Assembly (NCBI GenBank): GCA_029990205.1
Contig: JAPEKQ010000023.1
Span: 1 to 30,267 of the forward strand
Origin: a bacterium
Lineage (GTDB): Bacteria; Joyebacterota; Joyebacteria; Joyebacterales; Joyebacteraceae
DNA length: 30,267 nucleotides
Direction of reading: 5' to 3'
Shown: in pieces, positions 1 through 7,049 of the stretch
How the letters are laid out: every line of letters starts with the position of its first letter
Position numbering within the stretch: the first letter of the stretch is position 1
Translations under genes and position numbers: made by a program
Notes under the pieces: model-generated
What the model was told of the DNA's origin: nothing
Databases searched by the model: none
What the model saw: only the letters and a program-made list of their open reading frames with translations

Positions 1-627
1 GGTGCAGGAGCATACTGCTTCGACGACTACTCGCTGTTCGACGGCTGTGAGTTCTTCTCGAACACCGCGCAGAGCGGAGGGGGCGGCGGCATCTGCGCGC
101 TCTACTCCGAAGCCGAGGTCATGGGCACCGCCTTCATCGACAACACGGCTACCTACGGGGGTGGACTCAGCATCGAGACAGACTCCGATGTCTACATGCA
201 GAGCTGCACCATCGCGAAGAACACATCCTCCGGAACTGAATCGGGAGCCGGCATCTACGTATACGACAACTCGAACGCCGACCTCGACGAGACTATCGTC
301 GCGTTCAACGTCACCGGCGAGTCGATCTGGCTGCACCTGTTCTCGACCGCTGAGATGAACTGCACCAACTTCTGGGGCAACGACGGCGGCGACTGGGTCG
401 GTCTGATCGCGCCGCAGCAGACGCAGAGCGGCAACATGACGCTGAACCCTCTCTTCTGCGGCCTCGATTTCTTCGACGTCTACCTCTGCGCCGACTCGCC
501 ATGTCTGGCCGATGCACCGGAGAACGACTGCGGCATCCTTCTCGGCGCGTACGACGAGGGCTGCGGGGCGTGCGGGTCGCCGGTCGAGGAGACCAGCTGG
601 GGCTCGATCAAGGCGCTCTACCGGTAG
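1..627 (+). CDS. Secreted right-handed beta-helix protein, C-terminal part (5' truncated by window edge)
   Basis: The reading frame is open from base 1, so the start and signal peptide lie outside the window. The visible 208 residues have short degenerate repeats rich in G, N, C and D (for example GGGLSIETDSDVYMQSCTI and NTSSGTESGAGIYVYDNS), typical of right-handed parallel beta-helix (pectate-lyase-like) surface proteins. The conserved end region around NPLFCG, CADSPC and a Gly/Cys-rich segment matches the 28279-29388 protein block by block, so the two are paralogues. The last residues, SWGSIKALYR, are the C-terminal tag shared by five proteins in this window. Enzymatic activity cannot be deduced; such proteins are often adhesins or polysaccharide-binding proteins. 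A GC hairpin follows the stop. Confidence 0.85.
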   Translation, partial: GAGAYCFDDYSLFDGCEFFSNTAQSGGGGGICALYSEAEVMGTAFIDNTATYGGGLSIETDSDVYMQSCTIAKNTSSGTESGAGIYVYDNSNADLDETIVAFNVTGESIWLHLFSTAEMNCTNFWGNDGGDWVGLIAPQQTQSGNMTLNPLFCGLDFFDVYLCADSPCLADAPENDCGILLGAYDEGCGACGSPVEETSWGSIKALYR

Positions 628-649
628 CCGGTCCACCGGTGAGAACCGG

Positions 650-669
650 CGCGCCGCATTCGCGGCGCG
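650..669. terminator. GC-rich hairpin after the beta-helix gene
   Basis: CGCGCCGC (650-657) pairs with GCGGCGCG (662-669) around an ATTC loop. It lies 23 nt after the stop of the beta-helix gene and before the next ribosome site. There is no U tract, so termination strength is uncertain. Confidence 0.5.
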
Positions 670-686
670 TTCCCTTGGAGGTACAC

Positions 687-1055
687 GTGCCGTACAAGAC
701 ACATTGGGAACCGACGGGTGTCCGTTGGGTCTACCGGGGGACACTGACCGAAGAGGAAGTGCTCCGGAGCAATCAGGACGTCTACGAGGACTCGCGGTTC
801 CGGAGCATCCGCTACATGATCGTAGACCTCAGGGCAGTCGAGCGCTTTGCGGCGAGCGCCGCCACGGTCCGCCAGGTGTCGCGCACCGATGCGGCCTACG
901 CGCCGTTCAACCCGCACATCCGGGTCGCGATGGTCGCCGACACCGACCTCACGCGAGGAATGGCCACCGTTTACAGAATGGCATGCGACGAGGAGGGTTG
1001 GGACGTCGAGATCTTCGACACGGTCGAAGAGGCGCGCAGCTGGATTCAGAGCTAG
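687..1055 (+). CDS. Small STAS/SpoIIAA-like protein
   Basis: This is a 122-residue soluble protein with no signal peptide or membrane segment. The GTG start at 687 is chosen because TTGGAGG sits a few bases upstream and the frame has no better start. The alternation of strand-like and helix-like segments (GVRWVYRGTLTEEEV, SIRYMIVDLRAV, HIRVAMVAD, and a final WDVEIFDTVEEARSWI helix) resembles the SpoIIAA-like/STAS-like fold of small bacterial proteins of unknown role. No catalytic motif is seen. Its stop lies 13 nt from the stop of the convergent TolB/IPT lipoprotein. The function is unknown and the fold call rests on pattern only. Confidence 0.75.
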   Translation: MPYKTHWEPTGVRWVYRGTLTEEEVLRSNQDVYEDSRFRSIRYMIVDLRAVERFAASAATVRQVSRTDAAYAPFNPHIRVAMVADTDLTRGMATVYRMACDEEGWDVEIFDTVEEARSWIQS

Positions 1056-1068
1056 CCTCTCCACGGAG

Positions 1069-2199
1069 CTACGGCAGTTCGTAGATGAAGATGTTGTACT
1101 CCCCCTGGAGGAGCAGGATCATGGCGATCCTGTCCTGGGTCGGGGACCACGCAGCGGACATGATGTAGCCTGGCGGGTCGAGGAGCAATTGCTGGTTCGT
1201 GCCGTCGCCGTCGCCGATCCAGAGGTCGGTCTGTGAGCGGATCCAGATGATGCGGCCGTCCGCACCCCAGTCGGGGTACGAGTCGCTGAAGCCGGACGTC
1301 AGCTGGGTGACGTGGTGCGTGGCAACCTCGACTTTGTGGATCGATGAGGCGCGCATGAACGCGATCTCCTGACCGTCGGGAGACCACGACGGCTGGAAGT
1401 CGCCGCCGACGCTGAGTGTGATCGGCTCGCACGGCCGGTAGCCCGGATATCCATAGATGAAGTACTCGACGACCTCCTCAACCTCGTTCCAGACACCCTT
1501 CGTGAGCGCCAGCTCGTAGTCGCCGCCCGCATACGGATTGAAGTCGGGCCAGTAGTCCGGGTACTCGTCGAGCGTCGCCCAGGTGTAGCTGCCGCCGTGG
1601 TGGACCCGGATATCGAACTGGCCGTCGTGCTGCATCGAGTACGCGAGGTTGGTCTGCGTCGCGCAGGGATGGTCCTCCGTTCCGGCGCCGAAGGTGCGCT
1701 GTGTCGTCGGGGTCCCGTCATCTGCATAGGTGAACCAGACGTCGAAGTTGGTCGGCTCATCCCGGGTCGACGAGAACCACAGGAGGTCGCTGTATCCCCA
1801 GCTGATGTGATGACAGTCGTCGCTCCCGTTGTCCGTCAGCCGGCTCCAGTTCTCGGGCAGACCGAGGAACTGCACTCCATCGCTGTCCTCTCTCCCCGTC
1901 CGGACGAAGACCTCGAAGCTCGCCCACTCGGGTATCCCGCTCGGAACGACAACCTCGATCTCGGTATCGGTCCAGTAGTTGACGGTCGTCGCCGGGACAC
2001 TGGAGAACATGACCTGGCTCGCCCGCGACCCGTCGCCCAGATTCGTGCCGGTGAGCTTGACCGTTGAGCCAACACCACCCCCCGTCGGTGAGATGCCCGT
2101 CACGGCGAAGTCGTCGCCTGCATCCGACGGGTTGCTTGTGGCGCAGCTGGAAAGCGTGAGAGCGGCGGCGAGCGCTACCAGAAGGAGCATCCTGAGCAT
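1069..2199 (-). CDS. Lipoprotein with IPT/TIG domain and TolB-like PD40 beta-propeller repeats
   Basis: The product has 376 residues. It starts at an ATG (2199) preceded by GGAGGT. Residues 1-19 are a lipoprotein signal ending in lipobox L-S-S-C19, so it is probably membrane-anchored. Residues about 33-105 form an IPT/TIG Ig-like domain (ISPTGGGVGSTVKLTGTNLG). The rest carries WD40/PD40-type blades: QPSWSPDGQEIAFMR, YPDWGADGRIIWIR and SAAWSPTQDRIAMI, as in TolB-family propellers. Such proteins commonly mediate binding in the periplasm or at the surface; no enzyme motif is visible. It is transcribed away from the GH16 gene, with a terminator hairpin between them. A promoter with a degenerate copy of the glucan operator lies upstream, so membership of the regulon is possible but weakly supported. 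Confidence 0.85.
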   Translation of the reverse strand: MLRMLLLVALAAALTLSSCATSNPSDAGDDFAVTGISPTGGGVGSTVKLTGTNLGDGSRASQVMFSSVPATTVNYWTDTEIEVVVPSGIPEWASFEVFVRTGREDSDGVQFLGLPENWSRLTDNGSDDCHHISWGYSDLLWFSSTRDEPTNFDVWFTYADDGTPTTQRTFGAGTEDHPCATQTNLAYSMQHDGQFDIRVHHGGSYTWATLDEYPDYWPDFNPYAGGDYELALTKGVWNEVEEVVEYFIYGYPGYRPCEPITLSVGGDFQPSWSPDGQEIAFMRASSIHKVEVATHHVTQLTSGFSDSYPDWGADGRIIWIRSQTDLWIGDGDGTNQQLLLDPPGYIMSAAWSPTQDRIAMILLLQGEYNIFIYELP

Positions 2200-2276
2200 G
2201 CGGCACCTCCATCGAATTGGGTGCGAGCTCGGTGGCGCGGAGAGTTGCGTATCCAGGCTGATAACGGACGAGAGTC

Positions 2277-2305
2277 AGTATACAGCGGTTCGGTACCGGG
2301 GGCAA
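2277..2305 (-). promoter_or_regulatory. Putative promoter of the TolB/IPT lipoprotein with degenerate operator half-site
   Basis: Read on the minus strand: TTGCCC, 17 nt, then TATACT (-10 at 2277-2282), about 80 nt before the start codon. The spacer contains one CCGAAC half-site, shifted by one base relative to the four good operator copies in this window. The other half does not match. Confidence 0.4.
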
Positions 2306-2335
2306 CGCTGTCGCGGAGAGGGAGCCGGACGCAGA

Positions 2336-2367
2336 GAGCCCCCGACCTCGCCCGAGGCCGGGGGCTC
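2336..2367 (-). terminator. Strong hairpin terminator after the GH16 gene
   Basis: GAGCCCCCGACCTCG (2336-2350) and CGAGGCCGGGGGCTC (2353-2367) form a 15-bp stem. On the minus transcript the single non-Watson-Crick position is a G-U pair, which fits a terminator of the GH16 gene ending at 2422. There is no clear U tract. Its core is nearly the same as the hairpin at 29405-29437. Confidence 0.65.
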
Positions 2368-2421
2368 ACTGGTCGCAGGTGCGACAGCGCTGTGGCGTCG
2401 CGGTTCCTTCTCGAACGGCGC

Positions 2422-4212
2422 TTACTTCATGAGGACCATCTTCCGCTCGATCGTCTCCCCGCCCGCTTCAACGCGGTAGTAGTAGACGCCCGAGCCAACG
2501 GCTGAGCCGGCATCGTTGCGCCCGTCCCACTGCACCGTGTTCAGACCGGCGGCTCCGTCTCCGCGCACACCAGCGACCCGACGTCCCGCCACATCGTAGA
2601 TGACGACGTCGTACGCCAGCGGCGACGCGAGCGAGAAGCTGATCTCCGTCGATGACACGAAGGGGTTCGGGGCATTCGGGAACAGTTGGAGCTTGCGTCC
2701 CGACGCGATGTCGTCATCGACGCCGGTCCCGCCGTCATCCCAGTAGATGTCGTCCAGCGCGAACTCACACCCCACACCGTTCACCTCGAGGACGACGAAC
2801 GGATAGCTCAGCATCCGGAGGTCGATCAGCGTCCCGCGGATGTCGCTCGCGGGGATCTCGGCCTGACCCCACTCACCGTCGCGCACCAGACCGTAGGTCG
2901 TCTGGTTCCCCGGGAAGTTGACGTACTGCTGGTTCCCCCACGTGTCGATGATGCCTATCTGGAAGTCCACGTGCGCCGGGATCTTGATCCGGAACTTGAG
3001 ATGTCCGTCGCCGAAGTCGAAGAGGTTCAGAGGCTGGACTGCCATGATTCCGGCGCCGAACCAGCCGAGTCCCGCCGTCTGCCAGGAGAGCACGTTGTCG
3101 CCTTCGTAGGGCGGGATCGTACCGTCGACCAGCGTCCCCTCCCACACGTAGATGTGCGAGGAGACCTCCGGGACGAGTTCGCCGGTCACCGGCGTTTCGT
3201 CGGTGAAGAGCCCGAACACACCGCTCTCGAACGCGGGCGGCCCGACGTGTACCTCACCCTGCCCGTTCCACTCGTAGACCCGGACGTAGTCGATGTACAT
3301 TTCCGCGGGGAACGGCATCGAGACCGGATCGCCGCTGCCGGGATCACCGAGGTTGTACGCGTCGGTGAACGCCCCGCCGATGGCCAGGTTCGCGATCATG
3401 TAGAACGGGCTCCTGAACTCATCCGACTCCGCGTCGATCGGGAACGGATCGGCATACAGGTCGTACTCGACGCCGTCATCGACGACGACCAGCCGGAGCT
3501 CGTTCTCATCCCAGTAGAGACGGTAGACCAGGAAGCGCTCGACGAGTGATGGGTCGTAGCTGTAGTACGGACGACAGTACTCGTCGTCGGGATCCCAGGA
3601 GATGCTGGCGGCGCCCGTCGGGTTCTCCGGCGTGACGGCGTCGTCCGAGTAGAAGATGGCGTTGCCGCCGACGCACTGATTGACGGTCGAGTTGTCGAGG
3701 CCGTTGCCGCCGTTGTGCGTGTCGTGGAGATCGCGGAACTCCTGCCTGCCGCCGAGTTCCATCATGTCGATCTCGCCCTTGCTCGGCCAGGCGTAGTTGG
3801 CGGTGCCGAGGAGCCAGAACGCCGGCCATCCGCCCAGGTCGATGTCGGGAACCCTGACTCGCGCTTCGACCATGCCGTACTGGATGCTGACCATCGACTT
3901 CGAGATGACCTTGCCCGACGTGTAGCTCAGCGGGTTCCCCCACTGGTCGACGATGCCCGGCCCGCTCTCCTGCCGAGCGGTGAGGAGCAGCGCGGTGTTG
4001 CCCGGCTCGTCCGGAACGTCGGCGATCTCCACGTTGTCCTCCGAGTAGTACTCCAGCTCCCCGTTGCCCCACCCCCAGGACCCGTTACCCGTGAGGACGA
4101 TCCAGTTGTCGAGGTTCGTGAAGTCATCCTCCCAGATGAGCGCGCCGACCTGCGCCTGCGCTGAGAGAACACCAACCATGATGAGAACGAGCACGAGCAG
4201 ATTCGATTTCAC
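2422..4212 (-). CDS. Secreted GH16 beta-glucanase (laminarinase type) with C-terminal CBM-like and FlgD/T9SS-like sorting domains
   Basis: The product has 596 residues. The GTG at 4212 is preferred because CAGGAG lies 6-7 nt upstream and translation then begins directly with a signal peptide (KSNLLVLVLIMVGVLSAQAQ). The GH16 domain is at about 25-300, with the catalytic E-I-D-M-M-E motif at E147 (nucleophile), D149 and E152 (acid/base). This is the bulged ExDxxE form of bacterial laminarinases. Residues about 325-500 are a jelly-roll module (SWQTAGLGWFGAGIMAVQPL, ALDDIYWDD) of the kind attached to endo-1,3-beta-glucanases. The last 85 residues (LQLFPNAPNPF ... VVIYDVAGRRV ... RKMVLMK) are a FlgD-like/T9SS-type sorting domain. 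The expected role is extracellular endo-hydrolysis of beta-1,3-glucan. A perfect operator lies in its promoter. Confidence 0.93.
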   Translation of the reverse strand: MKSNLLVLVLIMVGVLSAQAQVGALIWEDDFTNLDNWIVLTGNGSWGWGNGELEYYSEDNVEIADVPDEPGNTALLLTARQESGPGIVDQWGNPLSYTSGKVISKSMVSIQYGMVEARVRVPDIDLGGWPAFWLLGTANYAWPSKGEIDMMELGGRQEFRDLHDTHNGGNGLDNSTVNQCVGGNAIFYSDDAVTPENPTGAASISWDPDDEYCRPYYSYDPSLVERFLVYRLYWDENELRLVVVDDGVEYDLYADPFPIDAESDEFRSPFYMIANLAIGGAFTDAYNLGDPGSGDPVSMPFPAEMYIDYVRVYEWNGQGEVHVGPPAFESGVFGLFTDETPVTGELVPEVSSHIYVWEGTLVDGTIPPYEGDNVLSWQTAGLGWFGAGIMAVQPLNLFDFGDGHLKFRIKIPAHVDFQIGIIDTWGNQQYVNFPGNQTTYGLVRDGEWGQAEIPASDIRGTLIDLRMLSYPFVVLEVNGVGCEFALDDIYWDDGGTGVDDDIASGRKLQLFPNAPNPFVSSTEISFSLASPLAYDVVIYDVAGRRVAGVRGDGAAGLNTVQWDGRNDAGSAVGSGVYYYRVEAGGETIERKMVLMK

Positions 4213-4301
4213 CAGAGGCTCCTGTGAGAACGGCCCGAGTGTGAGTGCGACCCCAGCGCCCCGGGGACGCCGTGTCGCCAACGGAAGTCAAGCGTCACTC
4301 C

Positions 4302-4330
4302 ATTGTACTCTTTGTACGGCCACCGTACAA
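4302..4330 (-). promoter_or_regulatory. GH16 promoter with perfect inverted-repeat operator
   Basis: On the minus strand: -35 TTGTAC, exactly 17 nt, -10 TACAAT. The inverted repeat TTGTACGG-N3-CCGTACAA (4312-4330) is perfect over 8-bp arms and covers the -35 and most of the spacer, so a bound regulator would block RNA polymerase. Confidence 0.75.
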
Positions 4331-4422
4331 TGCCATTCCGCGCCGACCGGGATCCCCCCGATGAGAGCAGCGAGCCCCCAAGAAGTAGCCTCCCTGCCAC
4401 ACGAAAAAACCTGAGAAACACA

Positions 4423-4451
4423 TTGTACGGTCACCGAACATAGTGTATACT
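4423..4451 (+). promoter_or_regulatory. Promoter-operator of the 4582 gene
   Basis: -35 TTGTAC (4423-4428), 17-nt spacer, -10 TATACT (4446-4451). The operator TGTACGG-TCA-CCGAACA (4424-4440) has one arm mismatch. The segment CCGAACATAGT followed by G/C and TATA is shared with the modules at 10678-10706 and 24877-24906. Confidence 0.75.
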
Positions 4452-4581
4452 CTTGAGGAATCGCAGAGCCACCTCCCCTCTGCCGGACCGGGAAGTCATC
4501 GTGCGGCCAGGGCGCAACAGGCGGACTCGCGAATGGGAAGTGGTCCAATTCACAGAAGTAGAGGTGGAAAGGGGATCGGTC

Positions 4582-5187
4582 ATGCAGCTCAGCAACAGAG
4601 TGGTTGTCGTTCTTCTGGTTCTGGCAGTGGCCGTCAGCGCGTCGGCCGACAACATCGTCAGCAACCCTGGATTCGAGACTGGTGATCTGACGGACTGGCA
4701 GGTCTTCGGCGAGAGTGGCACCGCCAGCGCGACGGTTCTCTCGGGCGACAACGGCCCGTCGGCTCCGGGCGACTACAACTGCTTCCTGGACAACCAGGCA
4801 GAGGCCAACGCCCTGACGCTCAAGCAGTCGACCGCGGTCGGCAGCGCTGTGGCCGGCGAGGTGTACTACTCCTTCGACTGCATGCTTGACCAGGCTGACG
4901 TCGGCGGCGTCATGTTCATCCAGATGTTCGCCGAGCAGTCCGGCGTCGGCATCGTCGGCGTCAGCCCGCTCCTCGGCCCCATCTGGCCGTGGGGTGCATG
5001 GCAGACGTTCGACGGCACGTGGGACGCTCCGGCGGGTACGGACTTCCTCACCATCGAGTTCCGCGCCACCACGGGCGCCGCGACCGGCACCAACTGCATC
5101 GTGCACGTCGACAACGTCGTGATGGACCAGGGTGTCTCCCCCGTCGAGTCGGCGTCGTGGAGCACCATCAAGGCCATGTACAGGTAG
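4582..5187 (+). CDS. Small secreted jelly-roll (CBM4/9-like) protein with IKAMYR C-terminal tag
   Basis: The product has 201 residues. The ATG at 4582 is chosen because it is preceded by a purine-rich GGAAAGGGGA and opens a signal peptide (QLSNRVVVVLLVLAVAVSASA). The mature part opens with NIVSNPGFETGDLTDWQVFG, the classic start of CBM4/9-type and related carbohydrate-binding jelly rolls, and ends the fold with CIVHVDNVVMDQG. The C-terminus is SPVESASWSTIKAMYR, carrying the shared tag. No catalytic residues are recognisable. The gene has its own promoter with the same operator as the GH16 and phosphorylase genes, and a terminator follows, so it is a monocistronic member of the glucan regulon. 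A glucan-binding role at the cell surface is likely but inferred. Confidence 0.85.
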   Translation: MQLSNRVVVVLLVLAVAVSASADNIVSNPGFETGDLTDWQVFGESGTASATVLSGDNGPSAPGDYNCFLDNQAEANALTLKQSTAVGSAVAGEVYYSFDCMLDQADVGGVMFIQMFAEQSGVGIVGVSPLLGPIWPWGAWQTFDGTWDAPAGTDFLTIEFRATTGAATGTNCIVHVDNVVMDQGVSPVESASWSTIKAMYR

Positions 5188-5236
5188 CGTCTCGAACAGC
5201 TCTACCTGCACGAGGCTCCATAGTAGATGTACGCGA

Positions 5237-5259
5237 AGACCCGCTCTCGAGGCGGGTCT
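5237..5259 (+). terminator. Intrinsic terminator after the 4582 gene
   Basis: AGACCCGC (5237-5244) and GCGGGTCT (5252-5259) form a perfect 8-bp stem with a 7-nt loop, followed by the T-rich run TTTGCTTT. It is 50 nt after the stop codon. Confidence 0.8.
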
Positions 5260-5283
5260 TTGCTTTGGTCGCCGTCCCATCAC

Positions 5284-5313
5284 TTGACAACATGAGTATT
5301 CTCATGACATGCT
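5284..5313 (+). promoter_or_regulatory. Putative promoter of the 5401 gene with a distinct palindrome
   Basis: A consensus -35 TTGACA (5284-5289) is followed 18 nt later by a weak -10, CATGCT. Between them is the perfect inverted repeat CATGAG-TATT-CTCATG (5291-5306). This palindrome differs from the glucan operator and may be a site for another regulator. Confidence 0.45.
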
Positions 5314-5400
5314 GAGTGTACACACCATGTGCCGGATGTACGCATCGACCCGCGTGCACCGTCCGACACGTCCGACCAGGCCTGCCAGAGGGGAACCACC

Positions 5401-7026
5401 ATGCGCTCCCGCCTGAACCAGAGATTCGTCCCACGTGTCCGGTCCCTCCCGCTCCGCGCGCTCGTCACGCTCCTGACGCTCACGGTCCTGACGCTTGCGC
5501 TCCCGCAGCCCGTTCACGCTCAGTGCATCCTGGCCAACCCGAGCTTCGAGATGGGCAGCGGCGGCTGGGATCAGTTCGGCAACGTCGGCACCGTCAGCAC
5601 GGCGGTGCACGGGTCGGCCGCCGCGCGGGTGACGGGACCGGACTACGGCGGATGGGACGTCTCCGGCTACTGGCAGCAGATGGACTGCGATGTCGGCGAG
5701 CAGTGGGAGGTCACCGGCTATGTGCAGAACTCGAGTGCGAACCCGCTCGGGCCGCAGTCGAGCGCCATCGTGAACATCGAGTGGTGGAACAGCGGCTCCA
5801 TGATGAGCTACGAGTCGCACGCGGTCGCCACCTCGACCACGCCGACCGGCGAATACCAGGAGTTCTCGTTCACGAGCGGCCCGGCGCCCTCCGGCACGGT
5901 CGCCTGCCGGCTCGTGCTCGCGGTGCTCCAGGCTCCGGGCGACGCGCCCCAGGACATCTACTACGACCAGGTCACGTTCTACAGCACCTCCTCCCCGACC
6001 ATGGACGAGATGCAGTGGAACGACTTTCCCGGCGGGCGGGTCATCGACTTCGCCGGCTACGACTGGCGCGTCAAGGGACCCGGGTACTACGGCCCCGGTC
6101 CCAGCTCGTTCTCGGATGCCGAAAGCGCCGTCTGGGTCGACGCCGAGGACCAGCTCCATCTGACCATCACGTACCTCAACGGGTGGCGCAGCACCGAGGT
6201 GACGCTCGAGGACGCGCTCGGCTACGGCGACTACATCTTCACGACGAAGGGACGCCTCGACCTTCTCGACCAGCACGCGGTGCTCGGCCTGTTCATCTGG
6301 CAGTACGGACCGTGCTGGGACGAGGACTATCTCTGGTGGAATCCGTACAACGAGTTCGACGTCGAGATCAGCTACTGGAACAACCCGTCCCAGGACATCG
6401 TCCAGTTCGTGGCGCAGCCGTGGGACTACGGCGGGAACCTCAACCGATTCGACATGACGTTCGCGGACGAGGAGATCGTCAGCTTCGCGCTCAACTGGAC
6501 GGCCCACAGCGTCGCGTGCCGCGCCTGGCGCGGCGGGCCGTACGAGGAGGCCTCCTCCCCGCTCGTTCACACCTGGACCTACACGGGCCCGCACATCCCG
6601 CGGCCGGAGGAGCCGCGCGTCCACATGAACCTCTGGCAGTACGACGGTCCGCCGTTGACCGAGCAGGAGGTCGTCATCTCCGCCTTCACATTCATCCCGG
6701 AGGGATGGACGGGCGTACCTGACGCTCCGTCCCACGACCCGCAGATGGCCGTCGCGAGCCTCCACCCGGCGCGGCCGAATCCGTTCAACCCGACCACGAC
6801 GATCGGCTACGCGCTCCGTGAGGATGCGGACGTCGAGATCGACGTGTACGACGTCGCCGGACGCAGAGTGCGCACGCTCGTGCGCGACGCCTTGCCTGCC
6901 GGTGAGTATGAGGTGACCTGGGACGGACGGAACGATGATGCGGAGTTCGTGGCGTCGGGCGTCTATCTGTACAGCCTCCGGACCGGAGATGTCGCGGAGG
7001 CGCGGAGAATGGTCCTGCTCAAGTAG
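5401..7026 (+). CDS. Secreted GH16-like enzyme with N-terminal CBM4/9-like and C-terminal FlgD/T9SS-like sorting domains
   Basis: The product has 541 residues. The ATG at 5401 follows GAGGGGA and starts a long signal peptide with an RSRLNQRFVPR basic head and a leucine-rich core ending at about residue 40 (PVHAQ). Residues about 41-195 resemble CBM4/9 (CILANPSFEMGSGGWDQFG ... DIYYDQVTFY). Residues about 205-435 look like a divergent GH16 jelly roll, with N-E-F-D-V-E at E318, D320 and E322, the non-bulged ExDxE form. This differs from the ExDxxE of the two other GH16 enzymes here, so its substrate may differ. The last 90 residues (HPARPNPFNPTTTIGYAL ... VYDVAGRRVRTL ... RRMVLLK) are the FlgD-like/T9SS-type sorting domain. 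It ends 24 nt from the convergent phosphorylase gene. The secreted, sorted nature is firm; the GH16 call is moderately firm. Confidence 0.82.
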   Translation: MRSRLNQRFVPRVRSLPLRALVTLLTLTVLTLALPQPVHAQCILANPSFEMGSGGWDQFGNVGTVSTAVHGSAAARVTGPDYGGWDVSGYWQQMDCDVGEQWEVTGYVQNSSANPLGPQSSAIVNIEWWNSGSMMSYESHAVATSTTPTGEYQEFSFTSGPAPSGTVACRLVLAVLQAPGDAPQDIYYDQVTFYSTSSPTMDEMQWNDFPGGRVIDFAGYDWRVKGPGYYGPGPSSFSDAESAVWVDAEDQLHLTITYLNGWRSTEVTLEDALGYGDYIFTTKGRLDLLDQHAVLGLFIWQYGPCWDEDYLWWNPYNEFDVEISYWNNPSQDIVQFVAQPWDYGGNLNRFDMTFADEEIVSFALNWTAHSVACRAWRGGPYEEASSPLVHTWTYTGPHIPRPEEPRVHMNLWQYDGPPLTEQEVVISAFTFIPEGWTGVPDAPSHDPQMAVASLHPARPNPFNPTTTIGYALREDADVEIDVYDVAGRRVRTLVRDALPAGEYEVTWDGRNDDAEFVASGVYLYSLRTGDVAEARRMVLLK

Positions 7027-7049
7027 TCCCTGCGTGGCTCGAGTAGCCG

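Larger units (their letters stand above)
4213..4581. other. Divergent regulatory region between GH16 and a tagged secreted protein
   Basis: No gene is seen here. The region holds two promoter-operator modules, one firing leftward into the GH16 gene (4302-4330) and one rightward (4423-4451). Leaders of roughly 80 and 125 nt follow. An A6 tract (4404-4409) lies upstream of the rightward -35. The two palindromes are about 110 bp centre to centre, which would allow a repressor to bind both at once. Confidence 0.7.

Noticed and set aside
4302-4451. The inverted repeats as a LexA/SOS box (CGAAC-N4-GTTCG)
   Set aside because: The arms are in the opposite order (TTCGG...CCGAA) with a 3-nt centre, and the controlled genes are glycan genes, not DNA repair.
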